Under the pieces are notes generated by a model. It was not told where the DNA came from, ran no database searches, and saw only the letters and a list, made by a program, of their open reading frames with translations. 64,000 nt of DNA from Ciona intestinalis (Eukaryota > Chordata > Ascidiacea > Phlebobranchia > Cionidae). Positions within the stretch are counted from its first letter, which is position 1. The number at the start of each line of letters is the position of its first letter. The position numbers and the translations under genes are program-made. Shown here piece after piece: positions 40,551 to 49,897 of this stretch. The stretch spans positions 6,144,927 through 6,208,926 of the forward strand of contig NC_020166.2 of the NCBI RefSeq assembly GCF_000224145.3. Direction: 5' to 3'.

Positions 40551-42071
40551 ATGTATAACAGATTGGTCACAAAACCTGTAAGGCCAGTTAGAATGAGGGA
40601 AATAAAACATTTGGCGTCTTTAATTACTGCAGTACTTGAAACACTATGTTTCAGCGGAATGGTTTATGGCTGGGGATCAATGAGTTATATGTTGGAAAAA
40701 GAAGGATATTTTAATTCGACTTGTAACAATTCCGTCGGTTCTCTTAACCCAGCAACTCCTAACGCAGATGCGGTGGAGTATGCGGCACCTGCTTCGAATT
40801 TATTTCTTGAAGGACAAACCGAGGCCGAATGTGAAAAGCAAGAGAAAATGTTAACTTTAGTTTTCACGCTTTCCTCTGTCATTTCATCGGCTCTTATCAT
40901 CATTACTGGGTATATTTTCGATAAATTTGGTACTTGGGTGGTTCGATTCTGTGGAATATCTCTATACATAGTAGGGTGGTTAATCATGGCCGTCACGACC
41001 AGAATGGAATCTTGGGCCGTATTTCTCGCCATGATACTTGTTGGGATTTCAGGCTTTCCTTTGGTTATCTCAAATGTTTCTATTTCTAATTTATTTCAAA
41101 ATCACCGGGTGTTGGTTATATCCGTTATAAACGGTGCGTTTGACTCGTCAGCAGTGACTTTTGCCTTGATGAAAATCGCTTACGACAGTGGAATAGAGTT
41201 CAGTTACATCATGTACTTCATGACTGCCTGTGCCGTGTTAATGATTGCGCGTTTCTTGTTTCTTATGCCACGGATGCATATTCCCTCTATTGTGAGAGAT
41301 GATTTCGAATACGGTCTACAATGTTGCAAAATGAGACAGCAATCACCTGGAGAAGAAGAAATGAATGAATATGGAAGTCTTATAGAAAGAGAACCGGAGA
41401 ACACTGCGAGCTTAAAGTCTTGCCTACTAAGTGTCAGTTTTATATTAAACTGTATTCATTTAGGCTCACTTCAATTACGCACCCAATTCTTCTACGGAAC
41501 AACCAAGCCTTGGTTAGTACAAGTAGATCACGACAATCCAAATGAAACCAGCACCTATTTAAACGCATTTGGTATCATTCAGTTGTGCGGCCTTCTGGTA
41601 TCTTCACTAGGAGGGATTCTTACCGACTTTTGTATCAAGAAATTCTCGGTTACTTCGAGTGTGACATTAGCCACTAGGAGAGCTGTTGCTATATATATCG
41701 GTTTAAGCAGTGTTTTCGCTATCCTGTTTTCCATAATCGTTCTTGTACCAGTGTTGCCTTTACAATATTTAGCATTTTTCCTGCAAGTTACATTTCGCTC
41801 ATTTCTGTATGGTGCCAACGCGACTTTTCTGATTACAATGTTTCCAGAAGCATACTTCGGAAAACTATATGGGTTTACCGTTTTCTTCGCTGCTATTATA
41901 GCGCTTTTACAATATCCACTCTTTGACGCCGTGACTTACATATACGGTGGGGACTTCACTGTTATCAACATTTCGCTGCTGATAATATCGATTGCAACAA
42001 TAATTCATCCCATAGTTTTGTACGTGAGACCAGTTACGGTCACAAGATCTGCAAATCATGATGAAGGTTAA
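40551..42071 (+). CDS. SLC43A3-like transporter, tandem copy 1, intronless, 506 aa
   Basis: Major-facilitator membrane protein of the SLC43 family. It is closest by eye to SLC43A3, which in mammals carries purine nucleobases; other SLC43 members carry large neutral amino acids. Shared blocks include ETLCFSGMVYGWGS, GYIFDKFGTWVVR, ISNLFQNHR, NGAFDSSAV, FLLMPR-like FLFLMPRMHIP and VLPLQYLAFFLQVTFRSFLYG. The first extracellular loop (about 50-100) has Asn-X-Ser/Thr sites, and about 12 hydrophobic segments are spread over the length. The frame is a single exon, unlike the many-exon vertebrate gene. Residues 1-246 and 305-506 are identical in protein to copy 2. An aataaa lies at about 42248. Substrate is not shown by the sequence. 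Confidence 0.9.
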   Translation: MYNRLVTKPVRPVRMREIKHLASLITAVLETLCFSGMVYGWGSMSYMLEKEGYFNSTCNNSVGSLNPATPNADAVEYAAPASNLFLEGQTEAECEKQEKMLTLVFTLSSVISSALIIITGYIFDKFGTWVVRFCGISLYIVGWLIMAVTTRMESWAVFLAMILVGISGFPLVISNVSISNLFQNHRVLVISVINGAFDSSAVTFALMKIAYDSGIEFSYIMYFMTACAVLMIARFLFLMPRMHIPSIVRDDFEYGLQCCKMRQQSPGEEEMNEYGSLIEREPENTASLKSCLLSVSFILNCIHLGSLQLRTQFFYGTTKPWLVQVDHDNPNETSTYLNAFGIIQLCGLLVSSLGGILTDFCIKKFSVTSSVTLATRRAVAIYIGLSSVFAILFSIIVLVPVLPLQYLAFFLQVTFRSFLYGANATFLITMFPEAYFGKLYGFTVFFAAIIALLQYPLFDAVTYIYGGDFTVINISLLIISIATIIHPIVLYVRPVTVTRSANHDEG

Positions 42072-42304
42072 TATTCATCAACCCAAAGCGCTGTAGTGTT
42101 TCTAGTAATGTGGGCATTTAGTTGATTGAACGCTCTTCATATTGCTTTTGTTATTACGGCAAAAAGTATTTGTCTGATATTACTTGTATGATCAGTTCTT
42201 TCAACTGCTCGGTATGTGTTGATTATTGCCTCAGTAACTGTTTAATTAATAAACAGGAGAGCAAAGCTTTAATCGGAGAGCACATAACAAACTAATTGGC
42301 ATAA

Positions 42305-42580
42305 TATTAATTACCCCCTTTACTATAACGGTCGACTAAGTTTGAACAAAAATTAACCAAAAGTAACCATCCAAGTGGGTTTGAATTGTCATTGGAGTCT
42401 GTGGAGCAGTATATAGATATAGAATGCATTTATACATGCATTATCACTCAAGAAGACTTATGGAGTTTGAGGATATAGAGTGATTGGTAAAGTATATAGG
42501 TAAATATGCTTTGTACATATTCTGCATGTGTTGAATTGTAAAGTTACGCTAGTTAACTTTGTCGTGACTAAATAAATGGT
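42305..42580 (+). repeat. dispersed 270-bp repeat, copy 1
   Basis: Shares actacaacggtcgact-like start (here ctataacggtcgact), the inner block gagtgattggtaaag and the end gttaactttgtcgtgacta with copies at 59625-59885 and 61832-62095. No coding capacity. Confidence 0.65.
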
Positions 42581-42651
42581 AATAGTTTTATACAGGCGTC
42601 AAACGTGGTGCGGACTCCGTATCTTACTAAAACATGATCCTTCCCCTATAC

Positions 42652-43187
42652 CAGCGGTTCCCAACCTGTGGGTCGCGACCCCAACTGGGGTCGCCTGACA
42701 ATTTGCCTGGGGTCACCTGAGGCCTCCTGAGAAGTTTAGAATTTCATTAGTTTAGAAATTTAGAAAGTTAACTCCTAACAATGGGCAGCTCACCACAGAG
42801 CGCATCGCGATTTTACTAGAGTACTAGACAAACCAGAACACCCTAGGCCTCATTACAGGATTTTCGTTTAATAATGGCAAATATGCTCGGAAAGCAAGAT
42901 TTTAACGGCAGTTTAGCGGCCATGAAAAATTACAGGATTTACTCGTTTGATTTCAGGTAATTCATTACGACACAAAGGCCTTTACCATGAAAATAAAAAT
43001 TTAATTGCTGATTGGACTTGAGGTCGCGATTTTATTGAATTCCCGGCATCAACCATAGGTAGCCTACGATAGCTAGCCTAGCCTACATAACTTTCAAAAG
43101 CGACCCAACTGATTTTATCCTTGGGGTCACCGCAACTTGGCAAATGTTATAAAAGTGTCACGGCACCAAAAAGGTTGGGAACCGCTG
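42652..43187. mobile_element. hAT-type MITE, 536 bp, with 8-bp target duplication
   Basis: Ends are perfect 16-bp inverted repeats (cagcggttcccaacct) and are flanked by an exact 8-bp duplication, ccctatac, at 42644-42651 and 43188-43195. An 8-bp duplication is the hAT superfamily signature. No transposase frame is present, so it is non-autonomous. Confidence 0.9.
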
Positions 43188-43342
43188 CCCTATACAGTAT
43201 AGCCGCTGTCTTGACAAATCGTATGCCTGGAAATCGTGGCCTAATCGTTTACGCGCATGATTTTAAACATGTTACCAGTTACCTACAGTATAAGTGCCTG
43301 AATTTCAAATATATATTCCATATGTACTATTTTTTCTATATT

Positions 43343-43575
43343 AATGAATGTAACTTTACTTTATCCTTGCGCGTGGCCGGAAAACGACAGTCTTTATAAC
43401 ACGGGTGTTAATACACCTCGTGCCAGCTTACCTGTTACCATGTATGTTATTTTGTAGGTGATTATTTTTTTGGATTTTTTTCATTTTTATGTATGGCCGA
43501 TAATTTGGAAAACCCATTAGTGACCACCAGGTTGGAGCAGCTAGCTGCTGTCGTTAAGGGTCTTGCCCAAGTCAA
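43343..43575 (-). repeat. tRNA-derived SINE, head missing
   Basis: Tail and body match (gaatgtaactttactttatc, gcgtggccggaaaacgacag, ggttggagcag), in reverse orientation and without the tRNA-like head. Confidence 0.7.
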
Positions 43576-44259
43576 ATATTTTAAATTAAATGCAAAGTAT
43601 TTGACAATAAAAACATCACAACAGGGGTCATTTTACCAACTTAAAACACACATGGTGTAACTTGTAACAGTATATGTTTTCTGAAAATATATATCCAATA
43701 AAATAGTACACACTAAAGAGGCGTATACGGTTAAAAACTGCATATATATACAAAAGAAAACAAAATATTAAAAACACAACTACCGAACAATTTTCAGGAC
43801 ATAAAAGCGGACACACACATAGGGCCGCTCATGGGTACAAAATTAGGCAAGATAGCAGATCAAATCACGACCACACACTTGGACTCTGAGGTAAAGCCGA
43901 AGTAAAGACAGTTATAAAGGAATGTCGGCAATCTAACGTGGCGTAATTGCTGTGACGTCACATAACACATAAAAAACAATTTTGCACTGGAAACTAAATC
44001 ACTTTCGAGTTGCCACAAAGCAAGATCAGTTACATATGGTAAGAACGGACGAAGTTTATAATAATTGTAAACTAGGATTAATAAGGGAATGTATTATCAG
44101 AAATACACGTGAATAATATTCTACGCTTTGAAAAATCAAGTTTAAACTTATTTTTTTTTGCCCAACCGCTACAGATTTTAACATGTTACCTATACATTAT
44201 ATTTTTGTATGAAGAATTGGTATTGTTCGATCAATAACGGGTATATGGTTCGAACTTCA

Positions 44260-44495
44260 GGTTTTTGCCCAAGTTCCGTCCCCCCCAGCCTACAATGTAC
44301 TACAGTGTGAAAATACGTAATATTTTCTTAATTTCATATATTATCTCGTCCCATTTGGTAGTAAAATAGAACATTCAAAGAGTTTTAAAACCATAATTTC
44401 ATGACTCCGATGGACCGTTGTTAATTGTTTTAGAAACGATCAGAATATTACGTGCTAAAGGTGTTCCGTCTTCTCCCACCCTATATATATATCTC
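44260..44495. repeat. GATGGGAC-type MITE remnants upstream of copy 2
   Basis: Contains ccgtcccccccagcctacaa and a second piece with tcccatttggtagtaaaata, ending ttctcccaccctatatatat at the gap. It matches the material upstream of copy 1. Confidence 0.6.
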
Positions 44496-44865
44496 NNNNN
44501 NNNNNNNNNNNNNNNNNNNNNNNNNNNNNNNNNNNNNNNNNNNNNNNNNNNNNNNNNNNNNNNNNNNNNNNNNNNNNNNNNNNNNNNNNNNNNNNNNNNN
44601 NNNNNNNNNNNNNNNNNNNNATGGGAAAAACACTTATAAAATGACGTTTCCTATCGTTCACAATAGTTTGTCTTTATTTAATCAACACAATTTAAACGTT
44701 GCGAAGGCACCAACTTATGTCTAAGCCTAAAAACAATGTTTGTTTGTTTATCACAGTGACTAAATAAACTAATTAGTGCGTTAATTATTACTTTGCTGTG
44801 TGTGATGCAATATCATATCGCATTGTTTCGGGTGCTGCTTCTGGAAACATATACAGCAGCAGTTA

Positions 44866-46386
44866 ATGTATAACAGATTGGTCACAAAACCTGTAAGGCC
44901 AGTTAGAATGAGGGAAATAAAACATTTGGCGTCTTTAATTACTGCAGTACTTGAAACACTATGTTTCAGCGGAATGGTTTATGGCTGGGGATCAATGAGT
45001 TATATGTTGGAAAAAGAAGGATATTTTAATTCGACTTGTAACAATTCCGTCGGTTCTCTTAACCCAGCAACTCCTAACGCAGATGCGGTGGAGTATGCGG
45101 CACCTGCTTCGAATTTATTTCTTGAAGGACAAACCGAGGCCGAATGTGAAAAGCAAGAGAAAATGTTAACTTTAGTTTTCACGCTTTCCTCTGTCATTTC
45201 ATCGGCTCTTATCATCATTACTGGGTATATTTTCGATAAATTTGGTACTTGGGTGGTTCGATTCTGTGGAATATCTCTATACATAGTAGGGTGGTTAATC
45301 ATGGCCGTCACGACCAGAATGGAATCTTGGGCTGTATTTCTCGCCATGATACTTGTTGGGATTTCAGGCTTTCCTTTGGTTATTTCAAATGTTTCTATTT
45401 CTAATTTATTCCAAAATCACCGGGTGTTGGTTATATCCGTTATAAACGGTGCGTTTGACTCGTCAGCAGTGACTTTTGCCTTGATGAAAATCGCTTACGA
45501 CAGTGGAATAGAGTTCAGTTACATCATGTACTTCATGACTGCCTGTGCCGTGTTAATGATTGCGCGTTTCTTGTTTCTTATGCCACGGATGCATATTCCC
45601 TCTGTTGTGCCGAATGACTTCCAGTACGGTCTACAATGTTGCAAAATGAGACAGGAATCAGCTAGGGGAGAAGAAATAAATGGTTATGAAAATCTTATAG
45701 AAGAAGAACCGGAGAACACTGCGAGCTTAAAGTCTTGCCTACTAAGTGTCAGTTTTATATTAAACTGTATACATGTAGGCTCACTGCAGCTACGCACCCA
45801 ATTCTTCTACGGGACAACCAAGCCTTGGTTAGTACAAGTAGATCACGACAATCCAAATGAAACCAGCACCTATTTAAACGCATTTGGTATCATTCAGTTG
45901 TGCGGCCTTCTGGTATCTTCACTAGGAGGGATTCTTACCGACTTTTGTATCAAGAAATTCTCGGTTACTTCAAGTGTGACATTAGCCACTAGGAGAGCTG
46001 TTGCTATATATATCGGTTTAAGCAGTGTTTTCGCTATCCTGTTTTCCATAATCGTTCTTGTACCAGTGTTGCCTTTACAATATTTAGCATTTTTCCTGCA
46101 AGTTACATTTCGCTCGTTTCTGTATGGTGCCAACGCGACTTTTCTGATTACAATGTTTCCAGAAGCATACTTCGGAAAACTATATGGGTTTACCGTTTTC
46201 TTCGCTGCTATTATAGCACTTTTACAATATCCACTCTTTGACGCCGTGACATACATATACGGTGGGGACTTCACTGTTATCAACATTTCGCTGCTGATAA
46301 TATCGATTGCAACAATAATTCATCCCATAGTTTTGTACGTGAGACCAGTTACGGTCACAAGATCTGCAAATCATGATGAAGGTTAG
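44866..46386 (+). CDS. SLC43A3-like transporter, tandem copy 2, intronless, 506 aa
   Basis: Second copy of the membrane transporter at 40551-42071, 4315 bp further on and in the same orientation. Only 14 of 506 residues differ, 13 of them between 247 and 280, in the large loop between the two six-helix halves; the last is L304V. There copy 2 reads IPSVVPNDFQYG and MRQESARGEEINGYENLIEE, against IPSIVRDDFEYG and MRQQSPGEEEMNEYGSLIER in copy 1. Elsewhere the DNA differs only at scattered, mostly silent sites. At least about 200 bp of 5' flank and 150 bp of 3' flank are also shared. An aataaa lies at 46565-46570. The single-exon structure suggests that the ancestor lost its introns, perhaps through an mRNA copy, before the tandem duplication. 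Confidence 0.9.
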   Translation: MYNRLVTKPVRPVRMREIKHLASLITAVLETLCFSGMVYGWGSMSYMLEKEGYFNSTCNNSVGSLNPATPNADAVEYAAPASNLFLEGQTEAECEKQEKMLTLVFTLSSVISSALIIITGYIFDKFGTWVVRFCGISLYIVGWLIMAVTTRMESWAVFLAMILVGISGFPLVISNVSISNLFQNHRVLVISVINGAFDSSAVTFALMKIAYDSGIEFSYIMYFMTACAVLMIARFLFLMPRMHIPSVVPNDFQYGLQCCKMRQESARGEEINGYENLIEEEPENTASLKSCLLSVSFILNCIHVGSLQLRTQFFYGTTKPWLVQVDHDNPNETSTYLNAFGIIQLCGLLVSSLGGILTDFCIKKFSVTSSVTLATRRAVAIYIGLSSVFAILFSIIVLVPVLPLQYLAFFLQVTFRSFLYGANATFLITMFPEAYFGKLYGFTVFFAAIIALLQYPLFDAVTYIYGGDFTVINISLLIISIATIIHPIVLYVRPVTVTRSANHDEG

Positions 46387-46811
46387 AATTCACTAACCCA
46401 AAGCGCTGTAGTGTTTCAATTATAGTGGGCATTTATCGAACGCGTTCAATATTGTTTTTGTTATTACGGCCAAAAATATTTTCTGACAGTATTTCCTTTT
46501 AACTGTCCGGTATGTGTTGATTATTGTTCTCGTATTGCCGATGTGTTGTATATTTAAGCGCTTGAATAAATATTGGTGACACATTCTCGTCGTGAGTTAA
46601 GGATTAATTTGCTCCAGTCAGAAGTATATGTTTCCTAATACCAACAGCTTGAAAATATCGAAACTGTTTCAAGTGACATAAAACAACAAACGCAAGATGT
46701 GATTCACATCGGTAGATCATATAAATAAAGCGATTGTTAAGATATGCGTATACTCACTTTGTATTAAAGTCAACCTAGTAATATTAGAATCGTACAACCA
46801 TAAGAAGCAGT
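46387..46811 (+). other. 3' flank of transporter copy 2
   Basis: 425 bp with the copy-2 polyadenylation signal and the presumed promoter of the next gene. No exon was recognised. Confidence 0.5.
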
Positions 46812-48350
46812 ATGGCAATCATTTCTTCAGTTTTTATAATGGTCGTCGCAGCTCTGCACATAAATATTGTGTGTTGCAATCCAACCTCGCGGTTTGAATG
46901 CTGGTTTTGCAAAAACGAACAGTCGGATAAAGATTGTACAGAATATGGGATGCCGACTACTTGCAGCTGGAAACAGGTTGGTAAAATGATTAATGAATGT
47001 AGAATTCTTAATATCTGTTGCTGCTTAATCAGTGACTGTCATTGAGAAAGTACAAAGTTTTAAAGATCTTGGCGGTTGCAGTATCATAACTATAGACAAC
47101 AGCACAAGAATGCCCATTTACGAATTTATGCTGAAATGTATTGTAAAAAGTTGTTCGGTTCCTGATTTGTATTTGTCACAGGTTTGTTACACCGAGTCGC
47201 GAGTAGAGAACGGAATGTACCTGATCACGAGAGGTTGTAAGGAAGTAGACGCTTGTGAAGCTTTACACATGCAGAACCGAACGCAATGTCACCCAGAAAT
47301 CAAGTAAATTGTTATGTTATCCTACATTTAATTGTTCTTCGCAATACAACACGTATATATACACTATATTTTTATGTCATCATTAATTTTACAGCCCCAG
47401 CGTGTGTCGTACATGTTGCGAGAAAGATGGATGCAATTACCATTTGGACGCTGGAGAAGGAGTTCTGAATACGAGTAACGTGTCACCAACCCAAGCGGCC
47501 GGCGTGGGCAATGACCAATTCTTTGGTGGACGAATTCTACCCGGTGGAGTTCCGCCCCCAGTGCCTACAGAAATAGCTCCACCAAATTGCAGTAAGTAGC
47601 CTAAAACAATTATAAATTGACAGCGACTGGGCATAATCTAGGACACTTTTACAATGTAAAGTAGGTAAATAGATTATTTCGCTTAGAGTAAAAAATGCGT
47701 AGTAAAATGAGTTCACGTGTAAATATATATCGGTAATACGAAAAACCTTAATGGCAACTGCTGTTACAATACGTGTGAATTAAAAAAAATCAATGTTATT
47801 GCAGGCCAATATGTCAAACCAGGACCCACTCCCCTTAACCTGCTCCCCGAAGAGCAATGTCGAATCAATGTCTCGCCAGTGTGTGTCAGCAGTGGCAGTC
47901 TTGTGTTCGTGTTGCCAAAACTACCGACACCACTTCGAGAGGAAGGACTAAAGTATAGCAGGTTCGTACTTACATATTTAACTATTATAACTATTTCATT
48001 TGCCAACAGGCCCTTTTGAGAGTGTTACGCTTGCTTCCGGGTAAAGTGGGCATTTTACCAACAAATTATATTGCATTAACAAGTTTGCCAAACATTGGTA
48101 TTTTTCGTGTTTCGTGATTTTTTGATACCGCTGTTTTGGTAGAGCACGACAAGCGGAACGGGGACTGTGCCCAAGAAACCCTCAACTCGAAACAAAGGCG
48201 GTTTACGAAGAAGATGATAGCTTTGTTCTTCTGACCATCGTCAATTATCGTTATTCCAACGCATTACCAGTTGCTCAGCAGTTTGATCATCTTGTCGGAG
48301 GAGAAAATGTCCGGGAGTTCGTGAAAAAAGCGCGATCGGGTGAACCGTAA
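46812..48350 (+). CDS. secreted Ly6/uPAR-domain protein, 5 exons, 282 aa
   Basis: Exons: 46812-46976, 47182-47303, 47395-47591, 47805-47961, 48143-48350; 849 nt, all in phase with GT-AG sites. Residues 1-22 (MAIISSVFIMVVAALHINIV then CC) form a signal peptide. Residues about 30-110 fit a three-finger LU domain: FECWFCKN, then CTEY, TTCSWKQVCYT, ITRGCKEVDAC, and the closing CRTCCEKDGCN with the diagnostic CC...CN. A Gly/Pro-rich linker (GGRILPGGVPPPVP) follows, then about 150 residues I do not recognise, with a few more cysteines. There is no C-terminal hydrophobic tail, so GPI anchoring seems unlikely and secretion likely. The domain call is seen directly; ligand and role are unknown. Confidence 0.85.
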
Positions 48351-49897
48351 TGAAAACGACACTGCGTATTCCCAACAAGTGTTTACGTTAAAAAGATTAC
48401 CTGTTAATGTTATTTATCCAGCGACTTGTTTTTTATTAATCGGAGATTTTACTAAAAAGATATATTTTTGAAGAGGTATATGTGCTAGAAAAAAGATCGT
48501 GTACTGCAATTAATTGAGACTTTTACTAGTTTTAAGTCAGGGAAAGATAATCTTGTAAACCAAATCAACTTATTATTTATTATTCAATATAGGGCAATTA
48601 TATAGGCTATAACTACGTTAACTCTCGGAGTTTTCGTGTGATATTGTGTGTGTTTTATCTGCGGTTAGTTTTCATACTGTAGGCCGTTTTGGGTGTGGTG
48701 CCATTGTATTATAACAGTATAGATCTAGTTAAAGTAGGACGCTTTCCCGATTCCTTGAGGCAATTACTACATGCGCGTCTCACGGGTTCGCCTATTGTCC
48801 GCGCACGTTTAATTTTGCACTTACTGTTTAGGCGCTGATGTGGTCGTGAGGGTGTAAGCCAGTTGGGGCGTTTCGAAATGGTTGTGTTATAAAAATCTAC
48901 ATGGCAAAAATAGCGTCTGTTATAATGTTATTTTACCCCATTTAAAGTGTTTTTTTACCGCCAGTTTGATCTGTTGTATAAGGCTGAGGAGCATAGCGTC
49001 AGTTTCTGCCGAAGTCACTACCCGATGTTAAAGTTGTTAGTAAGACTAGCTGGGATATTTCTTTCCGGCGATTCCCATTAACGGCAAAATCACAACCGCA
49101 AGTCTAACCGGAATGTTTTGGTGGCTGAGTGCCTTGAAAAGAATACTTGCCATTAATTTAAGAATAGATAAGATAAGTACGTCATTTCCATCAGGGCACG
49201 CCGAGTTGATTTATTACTTTTGTGGGGAATTAAAAGATTTTAACAAAAAAACACATTTTTGCACATATTTTGTAATTGTAGTATGAAAACAAGCGATTGA
49301 AACGTAAACTTGCGTTTCTACGTTTGTGTTTCAGATTAAAACTTCAACTTTACATTTGTTTTGACATCGAACAACGTCATAAGCATATAAACGCAAGGTA
49401 AACGCATTAAACTACCATTATCACTTGCAAGCGTTTTTCGGTGTTTTGGGTACAATTGCTTTCGTGTGGATATAGAATCGATGTAAGATATAACGCTTAG
49501 GTTGAACAACAGCTGTCACAGGACATAAGCCGCAATTCCGTTTAATGTTTGCGTCACTCTAATTTAGTTCAAAGTATATTGTAGTCAGTTGCAACCACAA
49601 CAGTCGGTGCGTAACGACTGTATACTAACAGATTGGTGAGGTGATGAGGCCATTACGATTTTGTTTACTGTTTGTAGTGTAGGGCAGCAGACAATACCTT
49701 TGTTTACAGTCAAGACCCTTTGCAACTCCAAAGTTTTTGTTTGAGATTTGTATTAAACAAGTTTTGTTTGAGATTTGTATTATTACTATACTGTATACTA
49801 TACTATCGAATCTGAGAATTTGATACATTATATTTTTGGTAGCCTTTGTTTCATGATTGTTTTATGTTATAGAGGCAGTATACAGTTATAGGAAACT
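48351..49897. other. intergenic, no gene seen
   Basis: About 1.5 kb between the LU-domain gene and the sigma-1-like gene. No exon, SINE or MITE was recognised. Confidence 0.5.

Larger units (their letters stand above)
42072..44865. other. spacer between the two transporter copies
   Basis: Holds repeats rather than genes: a dispersed repeat (42305-42580), an hAT-type MITE (42652-43187), a SINE (43343-43575), MITE remnants (44260-44495) and an assembly gap (44496-44620). The duplicated 5' flank of copy 2 resumes at about 44641. Confidence 0.6.

Noticed and set aside
40685-41032. 115-codon minus-strand frame, repeated at 45000-45347
   Set aside because: Antisense shadow of the SLC43A3-like genes, duplicated only because the genes are.
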